A stretch of 64,000 bases of DNA from Clostridia bacterium (lineage in GTDB: Bacteria; Bacillota; Clostridia; TANB77; CAG-508). Shown piece after piece: positions 1-8,882 of this stretch; position 1 is the first letter of the stretch; each line of letters starts with the position of its first letter. The DNA lies in the NCBI GenBank assembly GCA_017437145.1, contig JAFSBT010000008.1, forward strand, positions 209,893 through 273,892, read 5' to 3'. The position numbers and the translations under genes were made by a program. Below the pieces are notes generated by a model. The model saw only the letters and a list, made by a program, of their open reading frames with translations, ran no database searches and was not told the origin of the DNA.

Positions 1-76
1 TTTGACAAATGAGAATTCATTTTCAAAAATTAATATTTTAGCTTGGTTTATATAAATTTTGTTATATTTTTCAATT

Positions 77-104
77 GCGGGCGGCCACAAGGCCCGCCCC
101 TACA
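77..104. repeat. Family B short palindromic repeat
   Basis: GC-rich element in AT-rich DNA: inverted arms GCGGGCGG / CCGCCC around CACAAGG, ending in CCCCTACA. It lies just past the 3' end of the large surface-protein gene. Further B copies are at 34351, 41038, 46059 and 48333. Confidence 0.8.
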
Positions 105-119
105 ATTATTCTACAATTT

Positions 120-3100
120 TTATATTATCACATATTTCTTTATTAAGAATATTCCTACTGCTAATATTGCAACTACAGTTGTTACTAATCCCATGTATGC
201 CATAGCTGCTCCTCCACCAGTTTTTATTGATAATATTACTAATGCAAAGTCGTCATCATCTTCTTGTTCCTTAATATAATTTTCTATGTCTATATATTCT
301 GGGTCTGAATCAATATCTGGTGATTTATCACTGTTTATTGAATAATCTTCACTAATTTCTGCTACGTTTGTTTTTATTCCCAAGTTGTTCGCATCATTTA
401 TCCATCTAAACACAATTTCTAACTCTGCACTTTCACCTGGTTGTAATAAAACAGTTTCTAATGCTCTTGTTGTTACTTTTCCTTTTTCAGCAATTTTCCA
501 TCCATATGCAGTATTATCTGATTCGAAGAATTCTAATCCAACTGGTACATAGTCTGTTACTTCTGTTGCATACCCAGCAATTTCTCCTTCATTTGTTACT
601 CTTATTTTATATACAAATTTAACCTCTGTATTTTTTAATTTCTTTCTGTCTACTTCAACTTTTGCTACTGGTTCTGCCGCTGCATTATCTCTTATTCCTG
701 TTGTTTCTGTTAAACCTGTGTTAGGTTCAAATCCTGTTTCTGTTGTAACTGTTTTTCCATCTACTGTAACTATAGATTTTGTTACCCATTTTAATAATGA
801 TAAATCGAAGTATTGTACATATACATATTCAATATCTTCATCATCTTCGCCTTTCCAGTCATTTGGTGTTGAATCAATATCATCTCCACTGTCTTCTGTT
901 ATTTGAGCCTCATTCTTTATTAATCTTGTAGCATCTGTATATTTTTCGTCAATTGTAAATACTACTTTTACGTCTGCATAATCTATTGCTTTATTATCAG
1001 GATCAAATGCTTTTAATATGTATGTATCTAAATATCTTGTTCTAATTATTGTTGCTTCTTCTGCTTTTTCAGTTTCTACATATTTTTTGTTGTTATATAT
1101 ATAATCATATTTCGTAGCTTTTTCTTCCGCTTCTTTATACATTTTCCATCCATATTTAATATTTGTTTCATTTTTAGGATCAAATACTAAACCTTCTGGA
1201 ATGTCGTCAGCAATTTCATAAGCATATCCAGTTGTTGAGCCTTCATTATATATTCTAATTGTATACTCTACTTCATCTCCATTTGCAACATATAATGGGT
1301 CTTTAGGATGATTATATTTTGCTGTTGTAGCTGTTCCATCCACTAATGGTGTAACATCAACTTGTGGCACTCTTGATACTTTTGGTGTTTCACCATTTAC
1401 TTTTGTTATGAATTTTCTAAGTGCTAAATCGAAGTATTCTAAACTTAATGGTTCATAATCATCATCATCTTGTTGATATGTGCTGTTTTCCTTTTTGATT
1501 TCATAATTATCTAAATCTACATTTCCTGGTTTAGAATCTCTATCATTAGCATTAATTTCATTTCCGTTTTCATCTACTGCTTTGTCTTCACTAATTTCTG
1601 CTATATTAACAAGACTTCCTTTAAATGTATTCTCTGCTAAAACTATACATGCAACTTCAATTTCTTCGTAGTATAATCCGCCTTCTCCTGTAGCTGCTTT
1701 TTGCCATCCTTCATCTGCTTTAGCATTTTTATCATATGCTAGAATTTTATCATCTTGAATTAAATTACTTTCTATTTTTGCTTTTCCTGCAACTATTTGA
1801 ACATCTTTTAATGATTTAACACCAGTAAAGTCTTCTAATTTTAAGTTTAATACATCATTTTCATTTTTATAGAAGCCATCTTCCCCCACTAATGAAATCA
1901 TTTTTGAAGATGTTACTACTTTCCATTGATTATCTATAGTTGTATTATGTTGTAATAATAATCCTAGTCCTTCTGGTAAATAGTCTGCAACTTTTGTTGC
2001 ATATCCATCAACTTCGCCTTCATTATATACTCTTAATTTATATGTTACTATATCACCTTTATGCACTGTAACTGTTGTTTTCGGATGTGTATATGTTGCT
2101 GTATATTCTCTTTGTCCTTTTTCATTTACTTGTCCTTTTTCTAAAGTTGTTAAATCAATTGATGGAACTCTAGATTCCTTTAATTCTTTTCCATTTACTT
2201 TTGTAATAAACTTACGTAAAGCTAAATCGAAATCTACTCCTCTTATAATGATTTTTTCAAAGTCGTCATCATCTTCTTGTCCTTCGAAGTGTTTGTTTTC
2301 TTCTAGTTGTACTAATGTGTAATTATCTTTTCCTGTATATCCTACATCTGTAGTATTTAAATTAGTTACTTTATTAAATGTTTCACCTTTTGAATCTCTG
2401 TCTGAAACTTTTTCTTCTCCAACTGATTCATAAGTCATAGTTGCAATATTTGTTAATATTTGTGCATTATCTCCTGATGTTGCTGTTACTTTGAATTTTA
2501 CATCTAATTCACCATAATTTAAACCTTTAACATATCCTGTTAAAAATTCAGTTGCATCAAATTGTTCTTTTCCTTCATTATCTTTACTATATGCACTCAA
2601 TTTAAATATATGGTTTTCTATAGTTCCTTCATTTAATTCACCTGTTTCAGGGTTTATCACGCTAGAATGATGGTGATATTTTCTTGTTATAGTTAATTCT
2701 CTTGAATTTTTATTAAGTGTATAACGTGTTGTAGCAGTAGTTCCAGGTGTAAAACCATCATCTACACTTTTCTCCCAAATTTCTACATTAGCATCTGAAC
2801 TTTCTACTTTTGTTAATCCTTCTGTGTAGAATTCTACTCCTTGTGGTAAATAGTCTGTAATTGAATTTACATATCCATCTATGCCACCTTCGTTATATAC
2901 TCTAAATGTATATGTAACTATATCTCCTGTTTCTACTTCTACTGGATCTTTTCTGTGATTATATGTTGCTGTTCCTTTTGTTGATATTGTTGATGTATCT
3001 ATATTGTTTAATTCTCTTTTATTTGTAATTTCAATGTTTTTATTATCTCTTTCTAATTTTGTTATATATTTTCTTAATGCTAAATCAAATTCTTGTTTTT

Positions 3101-4913
3101 CTTTGTTTGTTACTGTTAATTTTATTGTTGTACCAGCTTCATTTACTTCTAAAGCAACTCCCTGAACATCTTCTTTCATAATTGCTTTATCTATAACATA
3201 TTCTCCATCTTTTTCTTTTACAGTTATTTCTATTGTAACTGGAGAAGATATTCCATTATATCCAACTGGAGCTTTCGTTTCTGTAATAGTATAAATAAAT
3301 TTATCATCTTTGCTTTCTATTTTTACATTTCCTGTTTCAAATGTACCATCTTGGTTGTTTGTCAATGCAACTATTTGTCTTGATTCATCTTCTATTGTAA
3401 ATGTTGCACCTGGTAATTTTTTCTCTGTGGCAGCATCAATTTTTACAATCTCAACATTGAAGTTTCCTTCAATTTTAGATGTTGATTTATCTGCATTATC
3501 AATTTCTTTTACCTTATTAACTATAATAACTGGTTGATCTTCTTTGCTTTCTGTTGTCCATAATGATGCTGAAGATTTATAGTAATCATAAGAAAATTCC
3601 ATTCTGAAGTTTGAAATATCATAAATCTTTTCTGTAGGAGCAACTGCCATAGTTTTTAGAATTCTTATATAAAATTCTCCTTCATTAATTCTAGATTTTA
3701 TATCTCCTAAATCTTTAATACCATTAGCATCTGTAACAATAATTTGTCCCATTCCAGTATCGTCTAAAGAAAGTACTTTTTCTTCTCCTTTTGAATCAAT
3801 TCCTGTTAAAGTATAATTAAAGTTATTATACTTATTACTTCCTTTATTTTCTATTTTAAATGGACCAACTAAATAATAACTTGTACCTGATGGTTTAAAT
3901 TCTTTAATTTCTAATTTTGTACTTGTTTCTGCAAATTCAATTTTTGGAGTAGCTTCAATAGTTGTTCCATCTGTTTTATAATTATATGAATCCTGAACAG
4001 CATTTGTTAATAAATGCGCATATAATGTTCCAACACTTTCTGGAACATTGTCTTCAAAATCTGCTAACTCTAATGCTTCTTTTTGAAGTAGCTCAATTTT
4101 AGAATATTTCATTTTTGCACTTATAGCACTACCATTAGTTGTAAATGAAAACAATTTTTCTAAATCCTTTTCTGCTCCTAAATTAGTAAAATACCATAAA
4201 GCCATTTGTTGTGTTGCATCTATTTGCTCATCTGTTATTGTTCCTTCTTTAATTCCTGCTGACTTTAACCATTCTGTTCTTGTTGGACTAACTTGTGCAT
4301 TTTTAGGTAAATACATATTATCTATTAATCCTAAAATTGCATTATACACATTTACATTTTTATATTTAACTGTTATTGTAAGAATATCTTTATCTTCTTT
4401 AAATTCTAATTTATTATCATTACTTGTTGTGTAAGAAACTTTGTCTGCATTTTTACTTAAAAAATCTTTTAGATTATTAAATCTTTCCTCTTCATTATTT
4501 GTTGTTTCATTAAATTTAGATTTGTTAAAAGAATATTTTATTTCTATTTCTTCATTTCTGTCTAAATTTACATTCATAAATTCTTTATATTTGTTTACAA
4601 CTTCTGTTTTTTGTGTTTTGAAATCTGCAATCAAATTATAGTCAAGTGGCTCTATTTTAGCATTTCCACCAAATCCTAATCCACCTCTAGCACAGTAAAT
4701 TAGAAAATCTACATTTTCATTATTCACTTCATACAATTTTAATATTCTTTGAAATACGTTGTTTTCATCTGAAAATGCATAACTATAAGTATCTCTTAAT
4801 CCTTTAGCATTTATTGTTTTCGTCTCTGCAGCATATGTCATGCTAAATAATGATGAGAATATTATTCCTAATATAAAAATTCCTAAAATTAATAATCTGC
4901 TAGTTTTTTTCAT
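120..4913 (-). CDS. Secreted thioester-domain adhesin with Cna-B and DUF11-like repeats
   Basis: A 1597-residue surface protein. Residues 1-29 form a Sec signal peptide, probably cut after TYAA. The next ~210 residues look like a thioester domain: Cys74 in YCARGG and Gln236 in QQMALW fit the Cys and Q-x-A-x-W pair that forms the internal Cys-Gln thioester of Gram-positive adhesins, which attach covalently to host proteins. A Cna-B/SpaA-like domain with an ETKAP motif follows (about 485-570). Four DUF11-like units then start near residues 608, 894, 1161 and 1368, each opening like FDLALRKFITK, carrying a YNEG motif and joined by acidic DDDD linkers; these are probably a stalk. The C-terminus has SIKTGGG, a hydrophobic segment and a short basic end, like a sortase signal but without LPXTG. 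The RBS AAGGAAGG sits before the ATG. The ligand is unknown. Confidence 0.85.
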   Translation of the reverse strand: MKKTSRLLILGIFILGIIFSSLFSMTYAAETKTINAKGLRDTYSYAFSDENNVFQRILKLYEVNNENVDFLIYCARGGLGFGGNAKIEPLDYNLIADFKTQKTEVVNKYKEFMNVNLDRNEEIEIKYSFNKSKFNETTNNEEERFNNLKDFLSKNADKVSYTTSNDNKLEFKEDKDILTITVKYKNVNVYNAILGLIDNMYLPKNAQVSPTRTEWLKSAGIKEGTITDEQIDATQQMALWYFTNLGAEKDLEKLFSFTTNGSAISAKMKYSKIELLQKEALELADFEDNVPESVGTLYAHLLTNAVQDSYNYKTDGTTIEATPKIEFAETSTKLEIKEFKPSGTSYYLVGPFKIENKGSNKYNNFNYTLTGIDSKGEEKVLSLDDTGMGQIIVTDANGIKDLGDIKSRINEGEFYIRILKTMAVAPTEKIYDISNFRMEFSYDYYKSSASLWTTESKEDQPVIIVNKVKEIDNADKSTSKIEGNFNVEIVKIDAATEKKLPGATFTIEDESRQIVALTNNQDGTFETGNVKIESKDDKFIYTITETKAPVGYNGISSPVTIEITVKEKDGEYVIDKAIMKEDVQGVALEVNEAGTTIKLTVTNKEKQEFDLALRKYITKLERDNKNIEITNKRELNNIDTSTISTKGTATYNHRKDPVEVETGDIVTYTFRVYNEGGIDGYVNSITDYLPQGVEFYTEGLTKVESSDANVEIWEKSVDDGFTPGTTATTRYTLNKNSRELTITRKYHHHSSVINPETGELNEGTIENHIFKLSAYSKDNEGKEQFDATEFLTGYVKGLNYGELDVKFKVTATSGDNAQILTNIATMTYESVGEEKVSDRDSKGETFNKVTNLNTTDVGYTGKDNYTLVQLEENKHFEGQEDDDDFEKIIIRGVDFDLALRKFITKVNGKELKESRVPSIDLTTLEKGQVNEKGQREYTATYTHPKTTVTVHKGDIVTYKLRVYNEGEVDGYATKVADYLPEGLGLLLQHNTTIDNQWKVVTSSKMISLVGEDGFYKNENDVLNLKLEDFTGVKSLKDVQIVAGKAKIESNLIQDDKILAYDKNAKADEGWQKAATGEGGLYYEEIEVACIVLAENTFKGSLVNIAEISEDKAVDENGNEINANDRDSKPGNVDLDNYEIKKENSTYQQDDDDYEPLSLEYFDLALRKFITKVNGETPKVSRVPQVDVTPLVDGTATTAKYNHPKDPLYVANGDEVEYTIRIYNEGSTTGYAYEIADDIPEGLVFDPKNETNIKYGWKMYKEAEEKATKYDYIYNNKKYVETEKAEEATIIRTRYLDTYILKAFDPDNKAIDYADVKVVFTIDEKYTDATRLIKNEAQITEDSGDDIDSTPNDWKGEDDEDIEYVYVQYFDLSLLKWVTKSIVTVDGKTVTTETGFEPNTGLTETTGIRDNAAAEPVAKVEVDRKKLKNTEVKFVYKIRVTNEGEIAGYATEVTDYVPVGLEFFESDNTAYGWKIAEKGKVTTRALETVLLQPGESAELEIVFRWINDANNLGIKTNVAEISEDYSINSDKSPDIDSDPEYIDIENYIKEQEDDDDFALVILSIKTGGGAAMAYMGLVTTVVAILAVGIFLIKKYVII

Positions 4914-4952
4914 AATTTACCTTCCTTGTTTATATGCAAACTTATTACATAT

Positions 4953-4980
4953 ATTATATATATTTTTTTATTTTAATCAA
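4953..4980 (-). promoter_or_regulatory. Candidate sigma-A promoter of the adhesin gene
   Basis: On the minus strand TTGATT (4980-4975), a 16-base spacer and TATAAT (4958-4953) lie ~40 bases upstream of the adhesin start. The rest of the 4914-5384 gap is AT-rich sequence in which I see no gene, plus one family A repeat and the tRNA promoter. Confidence 0.5.
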
Positions 4981-5267
4981 TAGCTCATTTTTTCTCAGTT
5001 TTATACAGTTAAAATTAGTTCAAAAAATGTTCTACGGAAGCCTTTTTCCTAGTTTTTCATTCAAACTATTAATAAAATATTACTTTTTAATGACATTTTT
5101 AATATTTTTTCGTTTTTTAATATCCTATTTATATAAAATATGCATTTCCGTAACATATTTCGCCTAATTTAACATAATTATTATACTATAATAGATAACT
5201 TTTTTCAACTGATTATGTAAAAAAAGGAAAATATTTTTTAATTATAAAATATAGAAATTTCATTGCA

Positions 5268-5295
5268 GCGCGGACGACCAATGGTCGCCCCTACA
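5268..5295. repeat. Family A short palindromic repeat
   Basis: GCGCGGACGACCAATGGTCG followed by CCCCTACA; CGACC pairs with GGTCG around AAT. Same orientation as every other A/B copy in the window. Confidence 0.85.
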
Positions 5296-5342
5296 AGATT
5301 TCTTTTAACCTAAATAGGAATAAAATTTTATTATAATTATTG

Positions 5343-5371
5343 TTGACTTTTAATTATAATTTTGTTATTAT
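5343..5371 (+). promoter_or_regulatory. Sigma-A promoter of the tRNA pair
   Basis: TTGACT (5343-5348), a 17-base spacer and TATTAT (5366-5371), 13 bases before the first base of tRNA-Gly. No second clear promoter is seen before tRNA-Cys, so the two tRNAs may be co-transcribed to the terminator at 5650. Confidence 0.75.
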
Positions 5372-5384
5372 ATTAAATGCAGTT

Positions 5385-5460
5385 GCGGGAATAGCTCAGT
5401 TGATAGAGCGATGCCTTGCCAAGGCATAGGTCGCGGGTTTGAGCCCCGTTTCCCGCTCCA
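5385..5460 (+). tRNA. tRNA-Gly(GCC)
   Basis: 76 bases with an encoded CCA end. The acceptor arm GCGGGAA pairs with TTCCCGC. The anticodon stem ATGCC/GGCAT carries loop TTGCCAA, giving anticodon GCC. The T arm has the GGGTTTGAGCCC pattern. Confidence 0.97.
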
Positions 5461-5577
5461 AATTTTTAAGAGACTTAAAAATTTGTACTCTTAACTATTC
5501 ACTTTTAACTTTTCACTGTTAATATAAATTAGTAATATTCTATTTTAAAGTGAATATATTATATTAAATTAATATTC

Positions 5578-5652
5578 GGCGACATAGCCAAGCGGTAAGG
5601 CACGAGTCTGCAAAACTCTGATTCCCCGGTTCGAATCCGGGTGTCGCCTCCA
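5578..5652 (+). tRNA. tRNA-Cys(GCA)
   Basis: 75 bases with encoded CCA. The acceptor arm GGCGACA pairs with TGTCGCC. The anticodon loop CTGCAAA gives GCA. The T arm is CCCGGTTCGAATCCGGG. Its final bases overlap the base of the terminator hairpin. Confidence 0.96.
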
Positions 5653-5691
5653 AAAAAACAAGTCTATCGTGAGATAGACTTGTTTTTTTGG
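5650..5691 (+). terminator. Rho-independent terminator of the tRNA pair
   Basis: Near-perfect hairpin: CAAGTCTATC and GATAGACTTG around GTGA, flanked by A7 and T7, ending in GG. It starts within the CCA end of tRNA-Cys and would work on either strand. Confidence 0.9.
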
Positions 5692-5864
5692 AGTTGATAT
5701 TCTTTGATTTTAAACAGGTTTTAGATTCTTATGCTGCTTTGACTATACACGTTTTCCGAAGAAGCCATCTTTTGTTTTTAGAGAAAAGCCTTTTTTTCGC
5801 CAAAATATTTGTGCTCCAACAAATGGGCACCACAGCTCAATTCTTTTGCAATTTATGTAAAGTC

Positions 5865-5894
5865 TTTACATTTTACATAAAATTATGATATAAT
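5865..5894 (+). promoter_or_regulatory. Sigma-A promoter of the orphan gene at 5928
   Basis: TTTACA (5865-5870), an 18-base spacer and TATAAT (5889-5894), 33 bases before the ATG. An RBS AAAAGGA at 5911 follows. Between the tRNA terminator and this promoter I see no gene. Confidence 0.65.
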
Positions 5895-5927
5895 CTATGC
5901 ATTCTATAAAAAAAGGATTATATTTAT

Positions 5928-6596
5928 ATGATTAATAAAAATTTTGAATATTATATAGGAACAACTGAAACTGCATATGTTGAAGATAATATTACTAGAA
6001 AAGCTTTAGATGAGTATAAAAAAGAGTTTGGCGTACCACTTTTAACAGTACATAAAGAATTTATGCGACATAGATACGGTGGTAAAGTTGAACCCGTTGA
6101 TTTATATGCAGCTTGGTTACTTACAACCATTCATAATGAAATCTTTTCAAATAGAGCTTTCTTTACTGATGATTTTAATGTTATAGACACACCTGTAGAC
6201 ATATCAGAAACTGATGCATTAAAACTTATCGAAATACTAAGACGTGCCTCAATCAATTACGGCTTAGTAATAAGAAGATTAAGTTCAACTTCTTTTTCTA
6301 CTCAATGGAAAAAACAATATCTAACAACAACTAATATCCGTTTAAAAGATATAATAGGAGCAGATCAATACAGAATTCAATTAAGAAGTGCAATGCAAAA
6401 TGAAATTCTAAAATATATTAGACCTGGACTTTCAAATTACACTAAAGATGTTTGGGAAATTTATTATACATATGGATTAGAAGATGAAGAACGAACAGAC
6501 CCATCAGGAAAATATGGCGTAAAACCATCAGTTTACTATGCACTAACCAAACAAAAAACAGATAAAGAAGAATGTTTTGATGAATTATCTCTATAA
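5928..6596 (+). CDS. Orphan protein of unknown function (222 aa)
   Basis: I do not recognise this protein. It is a soluble, mixed-charge 222-residue product without signal peptide or membrane segment; no catalytic motif stands out. It has its own promoter, RBS and terminator and is oriented against its neighbours, so it is a single-gene unit. Relative to the core genes it uses codons such as CGT, CGA and GGC more freely. Together with the convergent orphan at 6653 and the adjacent tRNA genes this suggests an acquired cargo gene, although no att site or integrase is visible. Confidence 0.7.
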   Translation: MINKNFEYYIGTTETAYVEDNITRKALDEYKKEFGVPLLTVHKEFMRHRYGGKVEPVDLYAAWLLTTIHNEIFSNRAFFTDDFNVIDTPVDISETDALKLIEILRRASINYGLVIRRLSSTSFSTQWKKQYLTTTNIRLKDIIGADQYRIQLRSAMQNEILKYIRPGLSNYTKDVWEIYYTYGLEDEERTDPSGKYGVKPSVYYALTKQKTDKEECFDELSL

Positions 6597-6603
6597 AATA
6601 AAA

Positions 6604-6648
6604 ACAACCCCATACCTTCACCATTGTGAATGTATGGGGTGTTTTTTT
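6604..6648. terminator. Shared bidirectional terminator
   Basis: Arms around CCCCATAC...TTCAC and GTGAA...GTATGGGG surround a CATT loop, with T7 on the plus strand and a T-rich run on the minus strand. It separates two convergent orphan genes and can end both. Confidence 0.85.
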
Positions 6649-6652
6649 GCAA

Positions 6653-7627
6653 TTAACCTTCAATTACAGTAATAAAATCGCTTGTTTTTTCATGAAGTTG
6701 TGAAAAGAATTCTTTAATATCAATTTTGTCCATGAAATCTTCGCTTGCAACAATAGAAATTTCTTTATTATGAGCGTCCTCCATGTCCTGCTTAACTTTG
6801 ATAATCCCTTCAATACCATAAGTCCACTCAATAGCACCATAGTTATTTCTTGATACTATTAAAGTAGCTCCATTGCTGAGGGTATCTCCATATGCGGAAA
6901 ACCTACCTTGTTTTTTCACATAGACTCCACGCTCGCATTCTTTACCGTCTACAATCTCAAAGCACCTGATTGTACAATTTTCGAAGCTTCTGTCAAAAAA
7001 TTCCTCCATCTCAGTATAGATTTGATGCATTGTGGGAAAAGGTAAAGTGATACGTTCATTGATAAATACAATTTTTTCTTCTGCCTTAATGCCGTCACCT
7101 GAGATTTCAATAACATGAGTATTGTTAAAAATTGCTCTTGTCTTTGTGTCATTATACATTCCCGTATAGATAAACACTTTGCCATTTTCATGTTTGACAT
7201 AAATTTCATCATTCAGTACAAAAACAGAGCCATAAAGTATGTATTTCTTTTCAACGTGCTCTATTTCATTACTTTTAACCCTTGTTTTTGTTGAAAATCT
7301 TGACTCTGTGTCGCTTACGCTTAACTCTACCTTAAAAGTATTGTTATCCGCATCGATACACATAAAATAGCCTATCCGATTTCCTTTTTCCTCAAAAGTT
7401 GCTCTGGTAATGTGTACAGGAAACAGCATATCAGATGCTTTTTTCAACTGTTTCATGCACTCTTCTGCTGTGATTTTTTGCCCGTAATTATTTATCTCGC
7501 TGTTTTTTCTTACCCACAATGCTACTATCTGCTTCAATTGTTCTACAACAGTGTTCTGCATTGAAGTAATCTTGTCACTTAAGAAAAAACCCGGATAAAT
7601 TTCTGTAGGTCTTTTTTGCAAGTTCAT
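6653..7627 (-). CDS. Orphan protein of unknown function (324 aa), probably acquired
   Basis: A 324-residue soluble protein that I cannot assign. It has no signal peptide or membrane segment; the N-terminal ~70 residues look helical and the rest is rich in beta-type segments. The RBS TAGGAGG precedes the ATG. Base composition differs from the neighbours: GC-ending codons such as GCG, ACG and GTC are frequent. It contains an in-frame CGG at 7378-7376 (Arg84, in GNRIGY), one of only two sense CGG codons I found in the window. A +1 shift there would meet TAG at once (GGA TAG). Codon use and the lack of recognisable neighbours suggest recent transfer. Confidence 0.7.
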   Translation of the reverse strand: MNLQKRPTEIYPGFFLSDKITSMQNTVVEQLKQIVALWVRKNSEINNYGQKITAEECMKQLKKASDMLFPVHITRATFEEKGNRIGYFMCIDADNNTFKVELSVSDTESRFSTKTRVKSNEIEHVEKKYILYGSVFVLNDEIYVKHENGKVFIYTGMYNDTKTRAIFNNTHVIEISGDGIKAEEKIVFINERITLPFPTMHQIYTEMEEFFDRSFENCTIRCFEIVDGKECERGVYVKKQGRFSAYGDTLSNGATLIVSRNNYGAIEWTYGIEGIIKVKQDMEDAHNKEISIVASEDFMDKIDIKEFFSQLHEKTSDFITVIEG

Positions 7628-7831
7628 GATGTTTCTGCCTCCTAAAATTTTTTCGAAGTCACGCCAATGATGTATTTGCTGAAGACATGACTAAGATTTT
7701 TGCCTAATCATTATACCATGATTTTTTTATAATTTCAAATTTTACGTGAACTAGCTTTTAAAATAATTAAGAGTTATATCAAAAAACATTTTAAATCTGT
7801 TTTTATAATATATCTCTTAAAACTTAAATGT

Positions 7832-8824
7832 TTACATCGTTTCAAATTTAGTCAATGTCCAATTATATCTTATAGGAATTAACAATGTACTACAATATCC
7901 ACATTTACCTAGTTCAGTTTTTGTAACTTTTGCTCCACAATTAGGACAATTATGAATTAGTCCCTCATCTCCTTTTGTATTTTGCCTTGAAAACGTCATT
8001 AAAATATTTTTATTATACTCTTTATATCTATCCCCTCTGACTATTTCATTAGTTTTTTTATTAATTATATATTCTACCATTGTAGCATTAATAAGAATTA
8101 ATATTTCTTCTCTAGATATACCTTTATAATAATCATATATACTACATTTTTCAATAAGCAAATTTTCTGTTATAAACTCTAATCCATCTCTTTCAAATTT
8201 TTTTCTTTGAGTTACTAATTTATCATATAACTCTTCAGTCATAAAGTTTTTAATAATTTCCATTGCCTCATTAGAACCAGATTTTATACATCCAAATATT
8301 TGCCTACTCCATTTTTTAAATAACCTAAAATCAAAATGGTGTCCATTTTCTTTTAATGCATTAATTGAATTCCCTTCTTTTACATCTTCCTCTTCTACTT
8401 CTACGGCATCTAATATTTTAAAATTATATAAATCCCTTTTTGCCCTTTCCACAGCCTCTTGTGCATCTTGATGAGCATTATATTCATTATAAATATCTTT
8501 TAAATCTAATTTATCATTATTATAGTAATTACGATTATCATACTTGTTTGCTTCTTCCATGGATTGTGAGTATGTATCTTTATAAACTTTTTCTAATACT
8601 TTAGCTTCATATTCCATTTCTTCTCTTGTTCTTTTATCCTGTTTTTTTATTTTTTCAATAGTATCAAACTCATCAAACTTAATTTGTTTTATTTCCTTTT
8701 TATATTTAATATGTCGTATAATCTTTTTTATAAATGGAATAATTACAACACATATTAAAATCATTCCTAAATATATATAATTTATAATCATATCATCATC
8801 AATTTTCATTTTTTTATCTATCAC
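7832..8824 (-). CDS. Tim44-like domain protein with N-terminal anchor and C-terminal zinc ribbon
   Basis: A 330-residue protein with a transmembrane segment at about residues 13-30, a basic stretch and a long charged, probably coiled region to ~150. Residues ~165-280 resemble a Tim44-like/NTF2-fold domain (pattern EIIKNFMTEELYDK, later LILINATMVEYI). The C-terminus has CPNCGAKVTKTELGKCGYC, a four-cysteine zinc ribbon. Such proteins are common in Clostridia and their role is not established; lipid- or protein-binding at the membrane is a family-level guess. The ATG is near the 3' end of nothing obvious, so it is probably monocistronic. Confidence 0.65.
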   Translation of the reverse strand: MIDKKMKIDDDMIINYIYLGMILICVVIIPFIKKIIRHIKYKKEIKQIKFDEFDTIEKIKKQDKRTREEMEYEAKVLEKVYKDTYSQSMEEANKYDNRNYYNNDKLDLKDIYNEYNAHQDAQEAVERAKRDLYNFKILDAVEVEEEDVKEGNSINALKENGHHFDFRLFKKWSRQIFGCIKSGSNEAMEIIKNFMTEELYDKLVTQRKKFERDGLEFITENLLIEKCSIYDYYKGISREEILILINATMVEYIINKKTNEIVRGDRYKEYNKNILMTFSRQNTKGDEGLIHNCPNCGAKVTKTELGKCGYCSTLLIPIRYNWTLTKFETM

Positions 8825-8882
8825 CTAACTTCTTACTTTTAATAAAATAATAACATATTTTATTATTAAATACCATAAAATT

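Noticed and set aside
5268..5295. Palindromic repeats as ordinary terminators or operators
   Set aside because: Many copies lack a T-run, sit inside coding regions or in mid-operon gaps, and share a fixed CCCCTACA end, which points to a mobile repeat rather than a site for one regulator.
5688..5888. 66-residue plus-strand ORF after the tRNA terminator
   Set aside because: It starts in the terminator stem, has no SD, and ends among the promoter elements of the next gene; composition is not protein-like.
6442..6663. 73-residue minus-strand ORF opposite the orphan gene
   Set aside because: Antisense to a gene with its own promoter, SD and terminator; no SD of its own.
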